Assembly (NCBI RefSeq): GCF_030269125.1
Contig: NZ_BSSM01000013.1
Coordinates: 124,001 to 188,000 of the forward strand
Direction: 5' to 3'
Source of the DNA: Streptomyces hygroscopicus subsp. hygroscopicus
GTDB lineage: Bacteria; Actinomycetota; Actinomycetes; Streptomycetales; Streptomycetaceae
Length of the DNA: 64,000 nt
The notes under the pieces were generated by a model, which worked only from the letters and a program-made list of their open reading frames with translations, made no database searches and was not told the DNA's origin. The number at the start of each line of letters is the position of its first letter. Position 1 is the first letter of the stretch. Made by a program: the position numbers and the translations under genes. This document shows, piece after piece, positions 35,982 through 45,086 of the stretch.

Positions 35982-36908
35982 ATGTACGACTACGACCTGT
36001 TGGTCGTGGGTTCGGCCAACGCCGACCTGGTGATCGGTGTCGAGCGGCGGCCGGCCGCCGGCGAGACGGTGCTCGGCGGCGACCTGTCCACGCACCCCGG
36101 CGGCAAGGGCGCCAACCAGGCGGTCGCCGCGGCCCGGCTCGGGGCCCGTACGGCCCTGCTGGCGCGTGTCGGCGACGACGGCCACGGCCGGCTGCTGCTC
36201 GACTCCCTGTGCTCGGCCGGGGTCGACCCCGCGGGCGTGCTGACGGGCGGGGCGCCGACCGGGGTCGCGCTGATCACCGTCGATCCGTCCGGGGACAACA
36301 GCATCGTGGTGTCGCCGGGCGCGAACGCCCGCCTCACCCCGGCGGACGTCCGGGCGGCGGGGGGCCTGCTGCGCTCCTCCCGCGTGGTCTCCGCCCAGCT
36401 GGAGATCCCGCTGGAGACGGTCGTGGAGGTGGTACGGAACCTGCCCTCCGGCACCCGCTTCGTCCTCAACCCCTCCCCGCCGCGCCCGCTGCCCGCCGAG
36501 GTACTGGCCGCCTGCGATCCGCTGATCGTGAACGAGCACGAGGCGCGGGTGATCCTCGGCGGCAGCGACAGCGACACCCGCACCGGGAGCGGGATCGGCG
36601 AGGACCCCGAGGACTGGGCGCGCGGGCTGCTGGCCATGGGCCCGCGCTCGGTCGTGGTCACGCTCGGCGCGCGGGGCGCCCTGGTGTACGACGGCTCGGG
36701 CGCGACCCGGGTGGCGTCGGTGAAGGTCGACGCGGTGGACACCACCGGCGCGGGCGACGCCTTCACGGCCGCCCTGGCCTGGAGGCTGGGCGCGGGGGCG
36801 GACCTCGCGGAGGCGGCGGCGTACGCGGCCCGTGTCGGCGCGGCGGCCGTGACGAAGCCGGGTGCGCAGGAGTCGTACCCGACGGCCGAGGAGGTCGGAC
36901 GGCTGTGA
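35982..36908 (+). CDS. rbsK: Ribokinase
   Basis: This 308-residue PfkB kinase phosphorylates D-ribose at O5. Signature 1 is GGKGANQAVAAARLG; signature 2 is DTTGAGDAFTAALA with the catalytic Asp. NEHEARVILGG is the conserved mid-protein ribokinase motif. GGGAG about 8 nt upstream sets the ATG at 35982; a frame extension to 35919 is unlikely. A 114-bp gap separates it from the transporter, and it overlaps rbsD by 4 bp. Confidence 0.93.
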   Translation: MYDYDLLVVGSANADLVIGVERRPAAGETVLGGDLSTHPGGKGANQAVAAARLGARTALLARVGDDGHGRLLLDSLCSAGVDPAGVLTGGAPTGVALITVDPSGDNSIVVSPGANARLTPADVRAAGGLLRSSRVVSAQLEIPLETVVEVVRNLPSGTRFVLNPSPPRPLPAEVLAACDPLIVNEHEARVILGGSDSDTRTGSGIGEDPEDWARGLLAMGPRSVVVTLGARGALVYDGSGATRVASVKVDAVDTTGAGDAFTAALAWRLGAGADLAEAAAYAARVGAAAVTKPGAQESYPTAEEVGRL

Positions 36909-37285
36909 AGAGGTCGGGCATCCTGAACCGCCATCTGGCGGGGGCGCTGGCCGAGTTGGGGCACGGGGACGAGGTCCTGGTGTGCGACGCGGGCATGCCG
37001 ATCCCGGCCGGGCCGCGCGTGGTGGACCTCGCCTTCCGTGCCGGAGTGCCGTCCTTCGCGGAGGTCTTCGCCGGTCTGCTGGACGAGCTGGTGATCGAGG
37101 GGGCCACGGCCGCGGAGGAGTTGCGCGGTCCTCATCTGGACCTGCTGGAACGGCAGTTCGGTCGGGTGGACCTCGTACCGCACGAGCGGCTCAAGGAGTT
37201 GTCCGCGGGTGCGCGGCTGATCGTCCGCACCGGCGAGGCGAGCCCGTACGCCAATGTGCTGCTGCGGTGCGGGGTGTTCTTCTAG
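36905..37285 (+). CDS. rbsD: D-ribose pyranase
   Basis: This 126-residue protein interconverts beta-pyranose and beta-furanose forms of ribose so that RbsK can use it. The typical N-terminus MKRSGILNRHLAGALAELGHGD contains the catalytic His. CDAGMPIP and RTGEASPYANVLLRCGVFF are the conserved middle and end. The start is GTG at 36905 inside the rbsK stop. Last gene of the operon. Confidence 0.94.
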   Translation: MKRSGILNRHLAGALAELGHGDEVLVCDAGMPIPAGPRVVDLAFRAGVPSFAEVFAGLLDELVIEGATAAEELRGPHLDLLERQFGRVDLVPHERLKELSAGARLIVRTGEASPYANVLLRCGVFF

Positions 37286-37475
37286 CGCGGTGAAGCGTGG
37301 TCGAGCGGTGGACGCCCGTGCGAAGAGTGATCGGCCGTGTCGTGAGCTTCCACGGCATGCGCCGACCTGCGCCGCCCACCCGGACCCACCGGGACGCGTG
37401 GCGGCCGCAGCACTCCAACGACCCTTCCCCGAAAGGGCATTGAGAGATCCGGTACGCCGGTGTTTGACTTGTCCG

Positions 37476-38285
37476 GTGACTGCCATCGAGGGAGCGAGCG
37501 CCTCCGACCAGCTCGGACCGGTGATCAGCCTGCATCGGGTCGACCACCGCAAGCGGTGGGTGAACGCCGCCTGGGCCCTGCTCATCGCCGTGCCCTCGGG
37601 CGCGCTGGGGATCTGGGGCTTATCCGCCGCCGGCGAGGGGTCCCCCGGCAGCAACCGGGCGATCGGCCTGCTGCTCGGCCTCTCGCTGGGCGCCGTGGGC
37701 GTCGCGGTGACACAGGTCCTACGGGCGCTGCGCGGCGAGCCCGGGGAGTACTTCGAGGTGCGGGAGCGTGGCCTGGTCCACGGGTCACGGCGGGGGGCCG
37801 CCGGCTGGACCTGGGACCAGGTCACCACCCTGCACGTCGAGGGCGACGCCGTGAACGCCATCGCGACCCGGCTCGGCAACGGCTACCGCATCGACATCGG
37901 CTTCGACGACGGCCGCCGGCTGCGGACGGACGGACTCGCCGGGCACGCCGCGGACCTCGGGCGCGCGCTGCTGACACGGTGCCCGCACGTCGCCCTGCGC
38001 CCGCGGGTTCCCCGGTGGGCCAGGGCGGGCGGTTGGCTTCTGGCCGGGGCGGCGGTCTGTGTGCTGGCGATCGTGGGGCAGGTCCTCTACATCGCGGACC
38101 ATCCGGACCATGAACGCAGGGAACAGACCACCGCCCACATGACCACGGTGACCGATGTACCGGGCATCAGCGGGACGGGAATCGCCCTGCTGGCCATCGG
38201 CATGATGGTGTGCGCCGTCGCCGCGATCACCTTCGTCGTCCTGTTCGTGCGGGGCCTGGCGTACCGCCGGGGTTCCTCCCGCTGA
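37476..38285 (+). CDS. Membrane protein of unknown function with a PH-like segment
   Basis: The protein has 269 residues from GTG 37476. Two hydrophobic helices near the start (WVNAAWALLIAVPSGALGIW and AIGLLLGLSLGAVGVAVTQV) are followed by a cytosolic segment. That segment resembles a bacterial PH fold (EYFEVRERGLVHGSRRGAAG, then WTWDQVTTLHVEGD). Two more helices occur (WLLAGAAVCVLAIVGQVLYI and IALLAIGMMVCAVAAITFVV). No enzyme motif is visible. The 3' end overlaps the convergent sigma-factor gene by 59 bp. Confidence 0.72.
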   Translation: MTAIEGASASDQLGPVISLHRVDHRKRWVNAAWALLIAVPSGALGIWGLSAAGEGSPGSNRAIGLLLGLSLGAVGVAVTQVLRALRGEPGEYFEVRERGLVHGSRRGAAGWTWDQVTTLHVEGDAVNAIATRLGNGYRIDIGFDDGRRLRTDGLAGHAADLGRALLTRCPHVALRPRVPRWARAGGWLLAGAAVCVLAIVGQVLYIADHPDHERREQTTAHMTTVTDVPGISGTGIALLAIGMMVCAVAAITFVVLFVRGLAYRRGSSR

Positions 38286-39498
38286 GCCGGGCGGCCCGCG
38301 CCTCCAGATACCGCTGCTCGGCAAGGCTCGCGGTGGCCTTGGCGGCGCGGCGGTAGTGGTCGTACGCGCCCTCCGTGTCGCCGGTCTTCTCCAGCAGGTG
38401 GGCCCGGACGGACAGCAGCCGGTGGTGCCGGGCCATGCGGGTGTCGTCGTCCAGGGTGGCGAGGAGGGCGAGCCCGGCCCCGGGGCCGTCGGTCTCGGCG
38501 AGGGCGATGGCGCGGTTGAGGGTCACCATGGGGTTGGGCGCGATGCGTTCGAGGACGAGGTAGAGGGCGTGCACCTGGGCCCAGTCGGTCTCCTCGGCCT
38601 CGGCGGCGTCCGCGTGCGTGGCGGCGATGGCGGCCTGGAGCAGGTAGGGGCCGAGGGACGGTCCGGCGAGCGCCGTGCTGACGAGTCCGGTTCCCTCCTC
38701 GATCAGGTCGCGGTCCCAGGTCGTACGGTCCTGCTCCGCCAGCGGCACCAGGTCGCCGGACGCGGTGGTACGCGCCGCACGGCGGGCGTCGGTCAGCAGC
38801 ATCAGCGCGAGCAGGCCGGTGACCTCGCCGTCCTCGGGGAGCCGGGCGTGCACGGCCCGGGTGAGCCGGACGGCCTCGCGGGCGAGGTCGGGGCGGTCGA
38901 GGCGGTCGCCCGACGAGGCGGTGTAGCCCTCGTTGAAGATCAGGTAGAGCACGTGCAGGACGACCGGCAGCCGCTCCCGGAGCAGCGCGCCGTCCGGCAC
39001 GGTGAACGTGCCGCCCGCCGCCCTGACCCGCTGCTTGGCCCGGCTGACCCGGGCCGCCATCGTGGCCTCCGGCACCAGGAAGGCGCGGGCGGTCTCCGCG
39101 GTGGTCAGTCCGCCGACGGCCCGCAGGGTGAGGGCGGTCTGGGAGGCCGGGGTCAGCGCCGGATGGCAGCACAGGAACAGCAGGAGCAGGGTGTCGTCGG
39201 CGTCCGGCACCTCGCCGGGGGCGACCTCGGCGGCGCACGCGGCCTCTCGCTCCCGGCGGGCGAGGTCGCTGCGCGCCTGGTCGGCCAGGCGGCGCGAGGC
39301 GACGGTGGTCAGCCAGCCGCGCGGGCTGTCCGGCACGCCCTCGGCCGGCCACTGCGTGGTGGCGGCGAGCACGGCTTCCTGTACGGCGTCCTCGCAGTCC
39401 TCGAACCGGCCGTGCCGGCGGACGAGCGCGCCGAGGACCCGCGGCGCGAGGTCGCGCAGCAGGTCCTCGATGCGCGGTGCCGGGTTCGGTGCGCTCAT
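38227..39498 (-). CDS. ECF sigma factor, ECF42-type with C-terminal TPR-like domain
   Basis: The protein has 423 residues. Sigma region 2 is near residues 10-75 (RRHGRFEDCEDAVQEAVLAA) and region 4 near 120-175 (TAETARAFLVPEATMAARVSRAKQ). A 230-residue helical extension follows, with NEGYTASSGDRLDRPDLAREA and APNPMVTLNRAIALAE, the ECF42/DUF6596 hallmark. ECF42 factors have no anti-sigma factor; the C-terminal domain is thought to control them. The ATG at 39498 overlaps the stop of the DGPF gene (ATGA), the partner gene usually found with ECF42. Confidence 0.9.
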   Translation of the reverse strand: MSAPNPAPRIEDLLRDLAPRVLGALVRRHGRFEDCEDAVQEAVLAATTQWPAEGVPDSPRGWLTTVASRRLADQARSDLARREREAACAAEVAPGEVPDADDTLLLLFLCCHPALTPASQTALTLRAVGGLTTAETARAFLVPEATMAARVSRAKQRVRAAGGTFTVPDGALLRERLPVVLHVLYLIFNEGYTASSGDRLDRPDLAREAVRLTRAVHARLPEDGEVTGLLALMLLTDARRAARTTASGDLVPLAEQDRTTWDRDLIEEGTGLVSTALAGPSLGPYLLQAAIAATHADAAEAEETDWAQVHALYLVLERIAPNPMVTLNRAIALAETDGPGAGLALLATLDDDTRMARHHRLLSVRAHLLEKTGDTEGAYDHYRRAAKATASLAEQRYLEARAARLSGRNPGGTPGPARTGRRR

Positions 39499-39866
39499 GC
39501 CTCCAATTGTCCGCAGGAGAACATCACCTGGCGCACCTCGACCCCCAGGCCCTCGATCCCGGCGTCCGGGATGCGCGCGGCCAGCTCGATCGCCCGCGCC
39601 CGGTCCTCGCAGTCGACCAGGTAGAAGCCGCCCAGGTGCTCCTTGGCCTCCAGGAAGGGCCCGTCGGTGACGAACGTCCTGCCGCCGCGCACGGTGACGA
39701 CGGCGGACTGCGACGGGTCGGCCAGCGCCTGCGTGGTGACCAGCTCGCCGGACTCCTTCAGCGCCTCGACGAACGCGCCGTGCCCCTCCTGGACCGCCGT
39801 CTTCTCGTCGGCGGTCAGCGCGTCCAGCACGGCGGGGTTGATGTGCAGGCCGATCAGGAACCGCAT
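39495..39866 (-). CDS. DGPF (YCII-related) protein, ECF42 partner
   Basis: This 123-residue YCII-fold protein carries the namesake motif in VTDGPFLEAKEHLGGFYLVD. RFLIGLHINPAVLDALTADE opens the domain. GAGGAG upstream gives the ATG at 39866; an in-frame start at 39887 is less well placed. Such proteins are encoded beside ECF42 sigma factors and are often their targets; a role in oxidative or antibiotic stress is proposed for the family but not shown here. Confidence 0.85.
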   Translation of the reverse strand: MRFLIGLHINPAVLDALTADEKTAVQEGHGAFVEALKESGELVTTQALADPSQSAVVTVRGGRTFVTDGPFLEAKEHLGGFYLVDCEDRARAIELAARIPDAGIEGLGVEVRQVMFSCGQLEA

Positions 39867-39905
39867 GTCGTACTCCTCGTGGTTCACGGGCCCCCGCGGG
39901 GCCCT

Positions 39906-40343
39906 TCACCCTGTAGTCGGAGCCGCGCCGGACTTCTTGACGTCCCGCGGCGACGGATCTTCCAGCACGATCCCCCACGTGTCGTGCTCGACGCTCCGCA
40001 CCGCGGTCTCCTGGGCGCGGCGGGGCCGGTGAAGTGGGGGACACGGCGGTCACCTCGTCGCGGACCGCCGCCCTGCCGTACGCCTCGATCCACGGCGGGC
40101 CGCGGGTCTCGCGTCCCCGGCCTCGGTGTCCAGGGCGGCGAGGCCGGGGACGTCCCCGTCGGCGAACCGCCGGACGGCTTCCAGGCTGCCCCTGCCCGGA
40201 CGGCCGGTGGCCCGGAAGAGACGATGGCTCGCGTGGTCCGTCCGGTGGGTCCGCGCTGTCCTGGCCGCCGGAGCAGGCCGTCGGGCGGCACCGGGCGCCG
40301 GCGCGAGCGCGGCGGGGCGGAGGCCGGGCGGTGCCGTGATCAT
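39906..40343 (-). pseudogene. Possible frameshifted gene remnant upstream of the DGPF gene
   Basis: On the minus strand, protein-like segments appear in alternating frames. LEAVRRFADGDVPGLAALDT is followed in another frame by WIEAYGRAAVRDEVTAVSP. The first frame then resumes with AQETAVRSVEHDTWGIVLED and ends at 39906. Two frame changes would be needed to join them. I do not recognise the family. This may be a decayed gene or chance; evidence is weak. Confidence 0.25.
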
Positions 40344-40687
40344 CCGGTCAAGGGAGCACGACGGCCGCTCGGTTCACCGTTCGCGGACCCGATGAGTCGG
40401 TGGACCGGCTGGTGCCGTTCCCCGCCGGTCGGCTCCTCCTCGTCGCGGCGGCGACGACGGGAACGCGTACGGGACCGCTCCGGCCCGGCACTGCTCTCCT
40501 CCGCGGACGGCCGGACGGCCTTCGCCGGCGCCGTCGAGGGCTGCACGCACGTGCCGGGAGGCCAAACAACCCCCCGGCGCGTTCCACCCCATGGGATGAA
40601 CCCGCGAACCGACACGCCCGGCACGACCTGAGCGCGGCCCCACCATGACGGTGTCTTGCCCTTCGCGACGACACCAGGAGCACAACC
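40344..40687. other. Intergenic region before the lipase-like gene
   Basis: Overlapping frames on both strands show no consistent codon pattern. It holds the ribosome-binding site of the next gene (AGGAG at 40676-40680). No clear promoter was seen. Confidence 0.4.
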
Positions 40688-41905
40688 ATGTCGCCTCAAC
40701 AGGACGCCTCCGAGCCGGAACTCGCCGGACTGACGCTCGGCGATCCGCTCGACCAGCGGGTGCACAACCCGGTCGACGTGCCACCCCGGGACAACGAGTG
40801 GAGCCTGCCCGAAGGCTTCGCGTGGGTCTTCCACGGCCAGGGGAATCCCGGACTCGTCCGGCCCGTGATCATCTCCGACGGCTTCAGTCTCGGCCGGAGC
40901 GAACTCGACAAGCTCTACCAGTTCCTGGAGAGCGACTACCCCTTCATCAGCGAGCTGCGCCGCCGCGGCCGGGACGTCATCCTGCTCGGTTACAACGAGC
41001 GCACCGCCGCCATCCAGACCAACGCCCGCGCGGCCACGGCGGCGATCCTGCGCGCCGACGCCGAGAAGCTGGGCGGGGAGCGGCTGGTCGTCGGCGGGTT
41101 CAGCATGGGCGGCCTCGTCACCCGGTACGCGCTCGCCGAGCTGGAGTCACAGCGGATCGACCACCAGACGGGCACGTACTTCTCCTTCGACACCCCGCAC
41201 CGCGGCGCCACCATCCCCGTCGGCGTCCAGGCGTTCTCGTACTTCATCCCGTTCCCGGGCAACGCCTTCGCCCGGCAGATGGACAGCCCGGCCGCCCGCC
41301 AGATGCTGTGGCAGCACTACGACAAGGACACCGGCAAGATCGGTGTGGCCCCGGAACGTCGGCAACTGCTGGACGAGCTGGCGCGGTTGGGCGGCTGGCC
41401 CCGCATCCCGCGCCTGCTCGGCGTCGCCAACGGACGCGGCGACGGCGTGGGCCTGCCCGAGGTACGGCCCGGTGAGACCGCGCTGCGCGTCGAGCGGATC
41501 TACCCCGGCACCACCTTCTACACCCAGGCCCAGGGCGACGACGTGACCGCCGCCTACCTCAACCGGCGCTTCCCGAAGGCGGAGAAGACGATCACGACCA
41601 ACGGCTTCCCGGAGGTCGACGGCGCGCCCGGCGGCACGCTCCACACGTACCGGATCCTCGCCGACGCGCTGGAGAAGGCGGGCGGCACGGTGGACCTGCG
41701 GCACCCGGACATCTGCTTCGTGCCCACGGTCAGCGCCGTGTCGGTCCGCGACATCGGCCGGCAGGAGGACCTCTACGTGAACGTGGACGGACTCCCGCCG
41801 GACGAGAGCGACCTGGACGACTTCCTCTGCTCGTCCACGACCACCACGCACACCGCCGTCACCGGGGAACTGGGCGGCTGGCTGGTCGACCGCCTCGCCT
41901 ACTGA
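40688..41905 (+). CDS. Alpha/beta-hydrolase, lipase/esterase-like
   Basis: The protein has 405 residues and no signal peptide. The nucleophile elbow is GGFSMGGLVTR (Ser139). VIISDGFSLG forms an early strand and loop, and SFDTPHRGATIPVG is the motif of lipases and PGAP1-like hydrolases. Later segments (DDVTAAYLNRRFPKAEKT, GGTLHTYRILADAL) probably carry the catalytic His and the lid. AGGAG about 7 nt upstream supports the ATG at 40688. It stands alone; the substrate is unknown. Confidence 0.78.
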   Translation: MSPQQDASEPELAGLTLGDPLDQRVHNPVDVPPRDNEWSLPEGFAWVFHGQGNPGLVRPVIISDGFSLGRSELDKLYQFLESDYPFISELRRRGRDVILLGYNERTAAIQTNARAATAAILRADAEKLGGERLVVGGFSMGGLVTRYALAELESQRIDHQTGTYFSFDTPHRGATIPVGVQAFSYFIPFPGNAFARQMDSPAARQMLWQHYDKDTGKIGVAPERRQLLDELARLGGWPRIPRLLGVANGRGDGVGLPEVRPGETALRVERIYPGTTFYTQAQGDDVTAAYLNRRFPKAEKTITTNGFPEVDGAPGGTLHTYRILADALEKAGGTVDLRHPDICFVPTVSAVSVRDIGRQEDLYVNVDGLPPDESDLDDFLCSSTTTTHTAVTGELGGWLVDRLAY

Positions 41906-41919
41906 CCCGGCCCGTCCCC

Positions 41920-41947
41920 AGGCGGCGTGCTCCGAAGAGCGCGCCGC
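41920..41947 (+). terminator. Hairpin after the lipase-like gene
   Basis: Arms 41920-41930 and 41937-41947 pair over 11 bp with one G-U pair and a 6-nt loop, 15 bp after the stop codon. Confidence 0.75.
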
Positions 41948-42099
41948 CGTCTCCTCGGCGCCCGGTCACCCCGGCCGCCGGCCGGTGGTCCCGCACGAGG
42001 CCGCGTCCGGGCCGGCGCGGGACGGGCCGCCGGAACCAAGGTCGCGCCCTGGCCGTCTACCAGCCCTGACGGCGAGATGCGCGACTGGAGGACGACGAG

Positions 42100-43149
42100 A
42101 TGACCGTGACCCTGGCGGACGTGGCCGCGCGCGCCCAGGTCTCCCCCGCGACGGTGTCGCGCGTGCTGAACGGCAACTACCCGGTGGCCGCGCCGACCCG
42201 CGAGCGCGTCCTGCGCGCGGTGGACGAGCTGGACTACGTCCTCAACGGCCCCGCCAGCGCGCTCGCCGCCGCCACCTCCGACCTGGTCGGCATCCTCGTC
42301 AACGACATCGCCGACCCCTTCTTCGGGATCACGGCGAGCGCCATCCAGGCGGAGATCGGGGGCGCCGGGGGCCGGGCGGGGGGCGAACGGCTGGCGGTCG
42401 TCTGCAACACGGGCGGCTCGCCGGAGCGGGAGCTGAAGTACCTGACACTGCTGCAACGGCAGCGGGCGGCGGCGGTCGTCCTGACCGGCGGGGCGGTCGT
42501 GGACGCGCCGCACGCGGCGGCGGTCGCGGCGAAACTGCGCAAGCTGGGCGAGACCGGAACGCGGGTCGTCCTGTGCGGGCGGCCGCCGGTGCCGGACACC
42601 GGGGCGGTCGCGCTCACCTTCGACAACCGCGGAGGCGCCCGTGCGGCGACCGGGCATCTGCTCGGACTCGGGCACCGGCGGCTCGGCTGCGTCGCCGGGC
42701 CCCCGGAGCGGACCACGACACGGCACCGGCTGGCGGGGCATCGCGCCGCGCTGGCCGCGGCGGGCGTCGAGGAGGACCCGCGGTGGACCGTGTACGGGCG
42801 GTTCGACCGGCGCTCGGGGTACGAGGGCGCGAGCGAGTTGCTGCGCCGGGACCCCTCGCTGACGGCGGTGGTCGCCGCGAACGACTCCGTCGCGGTGGGG
42901 GTGTGCGCGGCGGTACGGGACCTCGGGCTGCGGATACCGGAGGACGTGTCGGTCACCGGGTTCGACGACCTCCCGTTCAGCCTCGACGTGGTACCCGGGC
43001 TCACGACGGTTCGCATACCGCTCGCCGAAGCGGGCGCACGGGCCGGCCGGATCGCCATGGGCCGGGAGGAGGCACCGGCCGGCGGGGTCGGCGAGATCGG
43101 GGGCGAACTGGTGGTGCGGGGGTCGACGGGGGCGCCGCGGGCCTCGTGA
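42100..43149 (+). CDS. LacI-family transcriptional regulator
   Basis: This 349-residue protein has an N-terminal HTH TLADVAARAQVSPATVSRVLN and hinge region PASALAAATSDL. The sugar-binding core runs from LVGILVNDIADPFFGI to VTGFDDLPFSLDVVPGLTTV. GGACGACGAG precedes the ATG at 42100. The hinge lacks the usual AxxL spacing of many LacI proteins (ASALAAAT), but the family is clear. No sugar genes adjoin it, so the target is unknown. Confidence 0.9.
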   Translation: MTVTLADVAARAQVSPATVSRVLNGNYPVAAPTRERVLRAVDELDYVLNGPASALAAATSDLVGILVNDIADPFFGITASAIQAEIGGAGGRAGGERLAVVCNTGGSPERELKYLTLLQRQRAAAVVLTGGAVVDAPHAAAVAAKLRKLGETGTRVVLCGRPPVPDTGAVALTFDNRGGARAATGHLLGLGHRRLGCVAGPPERTTTRHRLAGHRAALAAAGVEEDPRWTVYGRFDRRSGYEGASELLRRDPSLTAVVAANDSVAVGVCAAVRDLGLRIPEDVSVTGFDDLPFSLDVVPGLTTVRIPLAEAGARAGRIAMGREEAPAGGVGEIGGELVVRGSTGAPRAS

Positions 43150-43275
43150 GGCACGGCCCAAGGCCCTGAGTCCCGGCCCCCGGAGACCGCGGGCCCCGCT
43201 GGACGCGGCACCCCGGCCGGACTAGCCTCGACGTGTCGGCATCTCTGACGGAGTCAGACTTCTCCGGGGGCGATC

Positions 43276-44208
43276 ATGACCGTCCAGGACGTTCGCGCGT
43301 TCAACCGCTTCTACACGGGCGTCATCGGCGCCCTCGACTACGGCCGGCACCTCTACGCCCCCTACACGCTCACCGAGTCCCGGGTGCTGTACGAGCTGGC
43401 GCACGCCCCGCACCTGGACGCGGCGGATCTGCGGACCTCCCTGGGGCTCGACGCCGGGTATCTGAGCCGGATCCTGAACAGGTTCGAGGCCGCGGGGCTC
43501 GTCGAGCGCGGCGTGTCGGAGCGGGACACGCGGCGGCGGCGGATCACGCTCACCGCGAGCGGGCGCGAGGCCGCCGCGATGCTCGACGAGCGGGCGCGGG
43601 ACTCCGTCGGGGCGCTGCTCGGGGGCGTGGCCCCGGGGGACCGGGCCCGGCTGGTGGAGGCCATGGGGACCATCCGGGACGTCCTCGGGGACGGGCGCCG
43701 CGAGGGGGCCGAGGACATCGTCCTGCGGCAGCCCCGGACCGGTGAGCTGGGGTGGATCGTGCAGCGCAACGCCGTCCTGTACGCCGCCGAGTACGGGTGG
43801 GACGCGGAGTACGAGGGGCTCGTCGCGCGGATCGTCGCGGATTTCGCGCAGGAGCACGACCCCCGGACGGAACGGGTGTGGATCGCCGAGGCGGACGGCC
43901 GCCCGGTGGGCTGTGTGATGTGCGTACGGGACGACGCGCCCGGCGCCGCGCGGCTGCGGCTGCTGCTCGTGGAGCCCGGGGCACGGGGGCGGGGCGTCGG
44001 GGACCGGCTGGTGGGCGCGGTGGTCGACTTCGCGCGCGAGGCCGGGTACCGCGAGCTGGTGCTGTGGACCAACGACGTGCTGAGCAGCGCCCGCCGGCTG
44101 TACCGGCGGCACGGCTTCGTGCTCGTCGGCGAGCGGCCGCACCACTCCTTCGGCAAGGATCTGGTCGGCCAGGACTGGCGGCTGGCGCTGCGCGAAGCGG
44201 GCGGGTGA
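43276..44208 (+). CDS. MarR-type regulator fused to a GNAT acetyltransferase
   Basis: The protein has 310 residues. Residues 1-145 are a MarR winged helix (TLTESRVLYELAHAPHLDAAD, LSRILNRFEAAGLVERGVSE, DTRRRRITLTASG). Residues about 155-310 are a GNAT domain (VWIAEADGRPVGCVMCV, LLVEPGARGRGVGDRLVGA, LYRRHGFVLVGE) with the acetyl-CoA loop RGRGVG. Such fusions are common in Streptomyces and may couple acetyl-CoA-dependent modification to DNA binding. The 3' neighbour follows after 18 bp and may be co-transcribed. Confidence 0.9.
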   Translation: MTVQDVRAFNRFYTGVIGALDYGRHLYAPYTLTESRVLYELAHAPHLDAADLRTSLGLDAGYLSRILNRFEAAGLVERGVSERDTRRRRITLTASGREAAAMLDERARDSVGALLGGVAPGDRARLVEAMGTIRDVLGDGRREGAEDIVLRQPRTGELGWIVQRNAVLYAAEYGWDAEYEGLVARIVADFAQEHDPRTERVWIAEADGRPVGCVMCVRDDAPGAARLRLLLVEPGARGRGVGDRLVGAVVDFAREAGYRELVLWTNDVLSSARRLYRRHGFVLVGERPHHSFGKDLVGQDWRLALREAGG

Positions 44209-44226
44209 CGAGTAGGGTCGTTGTGC

Positions 44227-45021
44227 ATGAAGCTGGCGTTCTCCACCCTCGGTGTCCCCGGCCTGCCCGTCCCGGACGTCCTGGCGCTCGCGTCCGCGCA
44301 CGGCTACCACGGTGTCGAACTGCGCGCCCACCCCGAGGAACCGGTCCACCCCGGCCTCTCCCCCGCCGAACGCGCCGAGACCGCCGCCCTGTTCCGGAGC
44401 GCCGGCGTCGAGCCGCTGTGTCTCGCCGGGTACGCGCGGGTCGCCGCGCCCGGGGACGACTCCGCCGTGCTCGCCGAGCTGCGGGCGCTGCTCCAGCTCG
44501 CCCATGATCTGGAGGCGCCTTTCGTCCGCGTCTTCCCCGGCGGTCGGGCCGACCGCGAGGAGGCCGACGCCATCGCGGCCCGGCGGCTCGGCACCGCCGC
44601 CGAGGACGCGGCCGCGCTCGGGGTGCGCATCCTGCTGGAGACCCATGACTCGCACCGCACCGGCGCCGACGTCATCCGGGTGCTGGGTCCGGTGGGACAC
44701 CGGCAGGTGGGGGCGCTGTGGGACGTGATGCACACCTGGCTGGGCGGCGAGCAGCCCGCGCAGACGTATGCGGCGCTCGCCCCGCACCTGGGATACGTGC
44801 AGGTCAAGGACATCACGTCGGCCGAGGACACCACCCCGCTGCCGCTCGGCGCGGGCGTGCTGCCGCTCACCGAGTGCGTGGACGTGCTCTGCCGCGACGG
44901 CTGGGACGGCTGGCTGTGCTGGGAGTACGAGAAGCGGTGGTACGAGCAGGCCGCCCCGCTGCCCGGCCTGCTCGCCGCGGGCCGCGACCACCTCGTACGG
45001 CTGCTCGGCGAGGCGGCGTGA
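44227..45021 (+). CDS. Sugar phosphate isomerase/epimerase-like TIM barrel
   Basis: This 264-residue xylose-isomerase-like TIM barrel (AP_endonuc_2 fold) opens with MKLAFSTLGVPGLP and YHGVELRAH. Metal-site residues are suggested by RILLETHDSH, ALWDVMHTWL and YVQVKDITS, with a final WLCWEYEKRW. The ATG at 44227 is preferred; a TTG two codons earlier is possible. It is only 18 bp after the MarR-GNAT gene, so the pair may be one operon. Substrate unknown. Confidence 0.85.
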   Translation: MKLAFSTLGVPGLPVPDVLALASAHGYHGVELRAHPEEPVHPGLSPAERAETAALFRSAGVEPLCLAGYARVAAPGDDSAVLAELRALLQLAHDLEAPFVRVFPGGRADREEADAIAARRLGTAAEDAAALGVRILLETHDSHRTGADVIRVLGPVGHRQVGALWDVMHTWLGGEQPAQTYAALAPHLGYVQVKDITSAEDTTPLPLGAGVLPLTECVDVLCRDGWDGWLCWEYEKRWYEQAAPLPGLLAAGRDHLVRLLGEAA

Positions 45022-45037
45022 GCCGGTCCGGCGAGCC

Positions 45038-45067
45038 GCGCGGGCCGGGCGTCCGCCCGGCCCGCGC
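45038..45067. terminator. Perfect 13-bp hairpin with GTCC loop
   Basis: Arms 45038-45050 and 45055-45067 pair perfectly around GTCC, 17 bp after the isomerase stop. It can also end the convergent small gene at 45087. Confidence 0.9.
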
Positions 45068-45086
45068 ACCCGGTGCCGGCGGGGGC

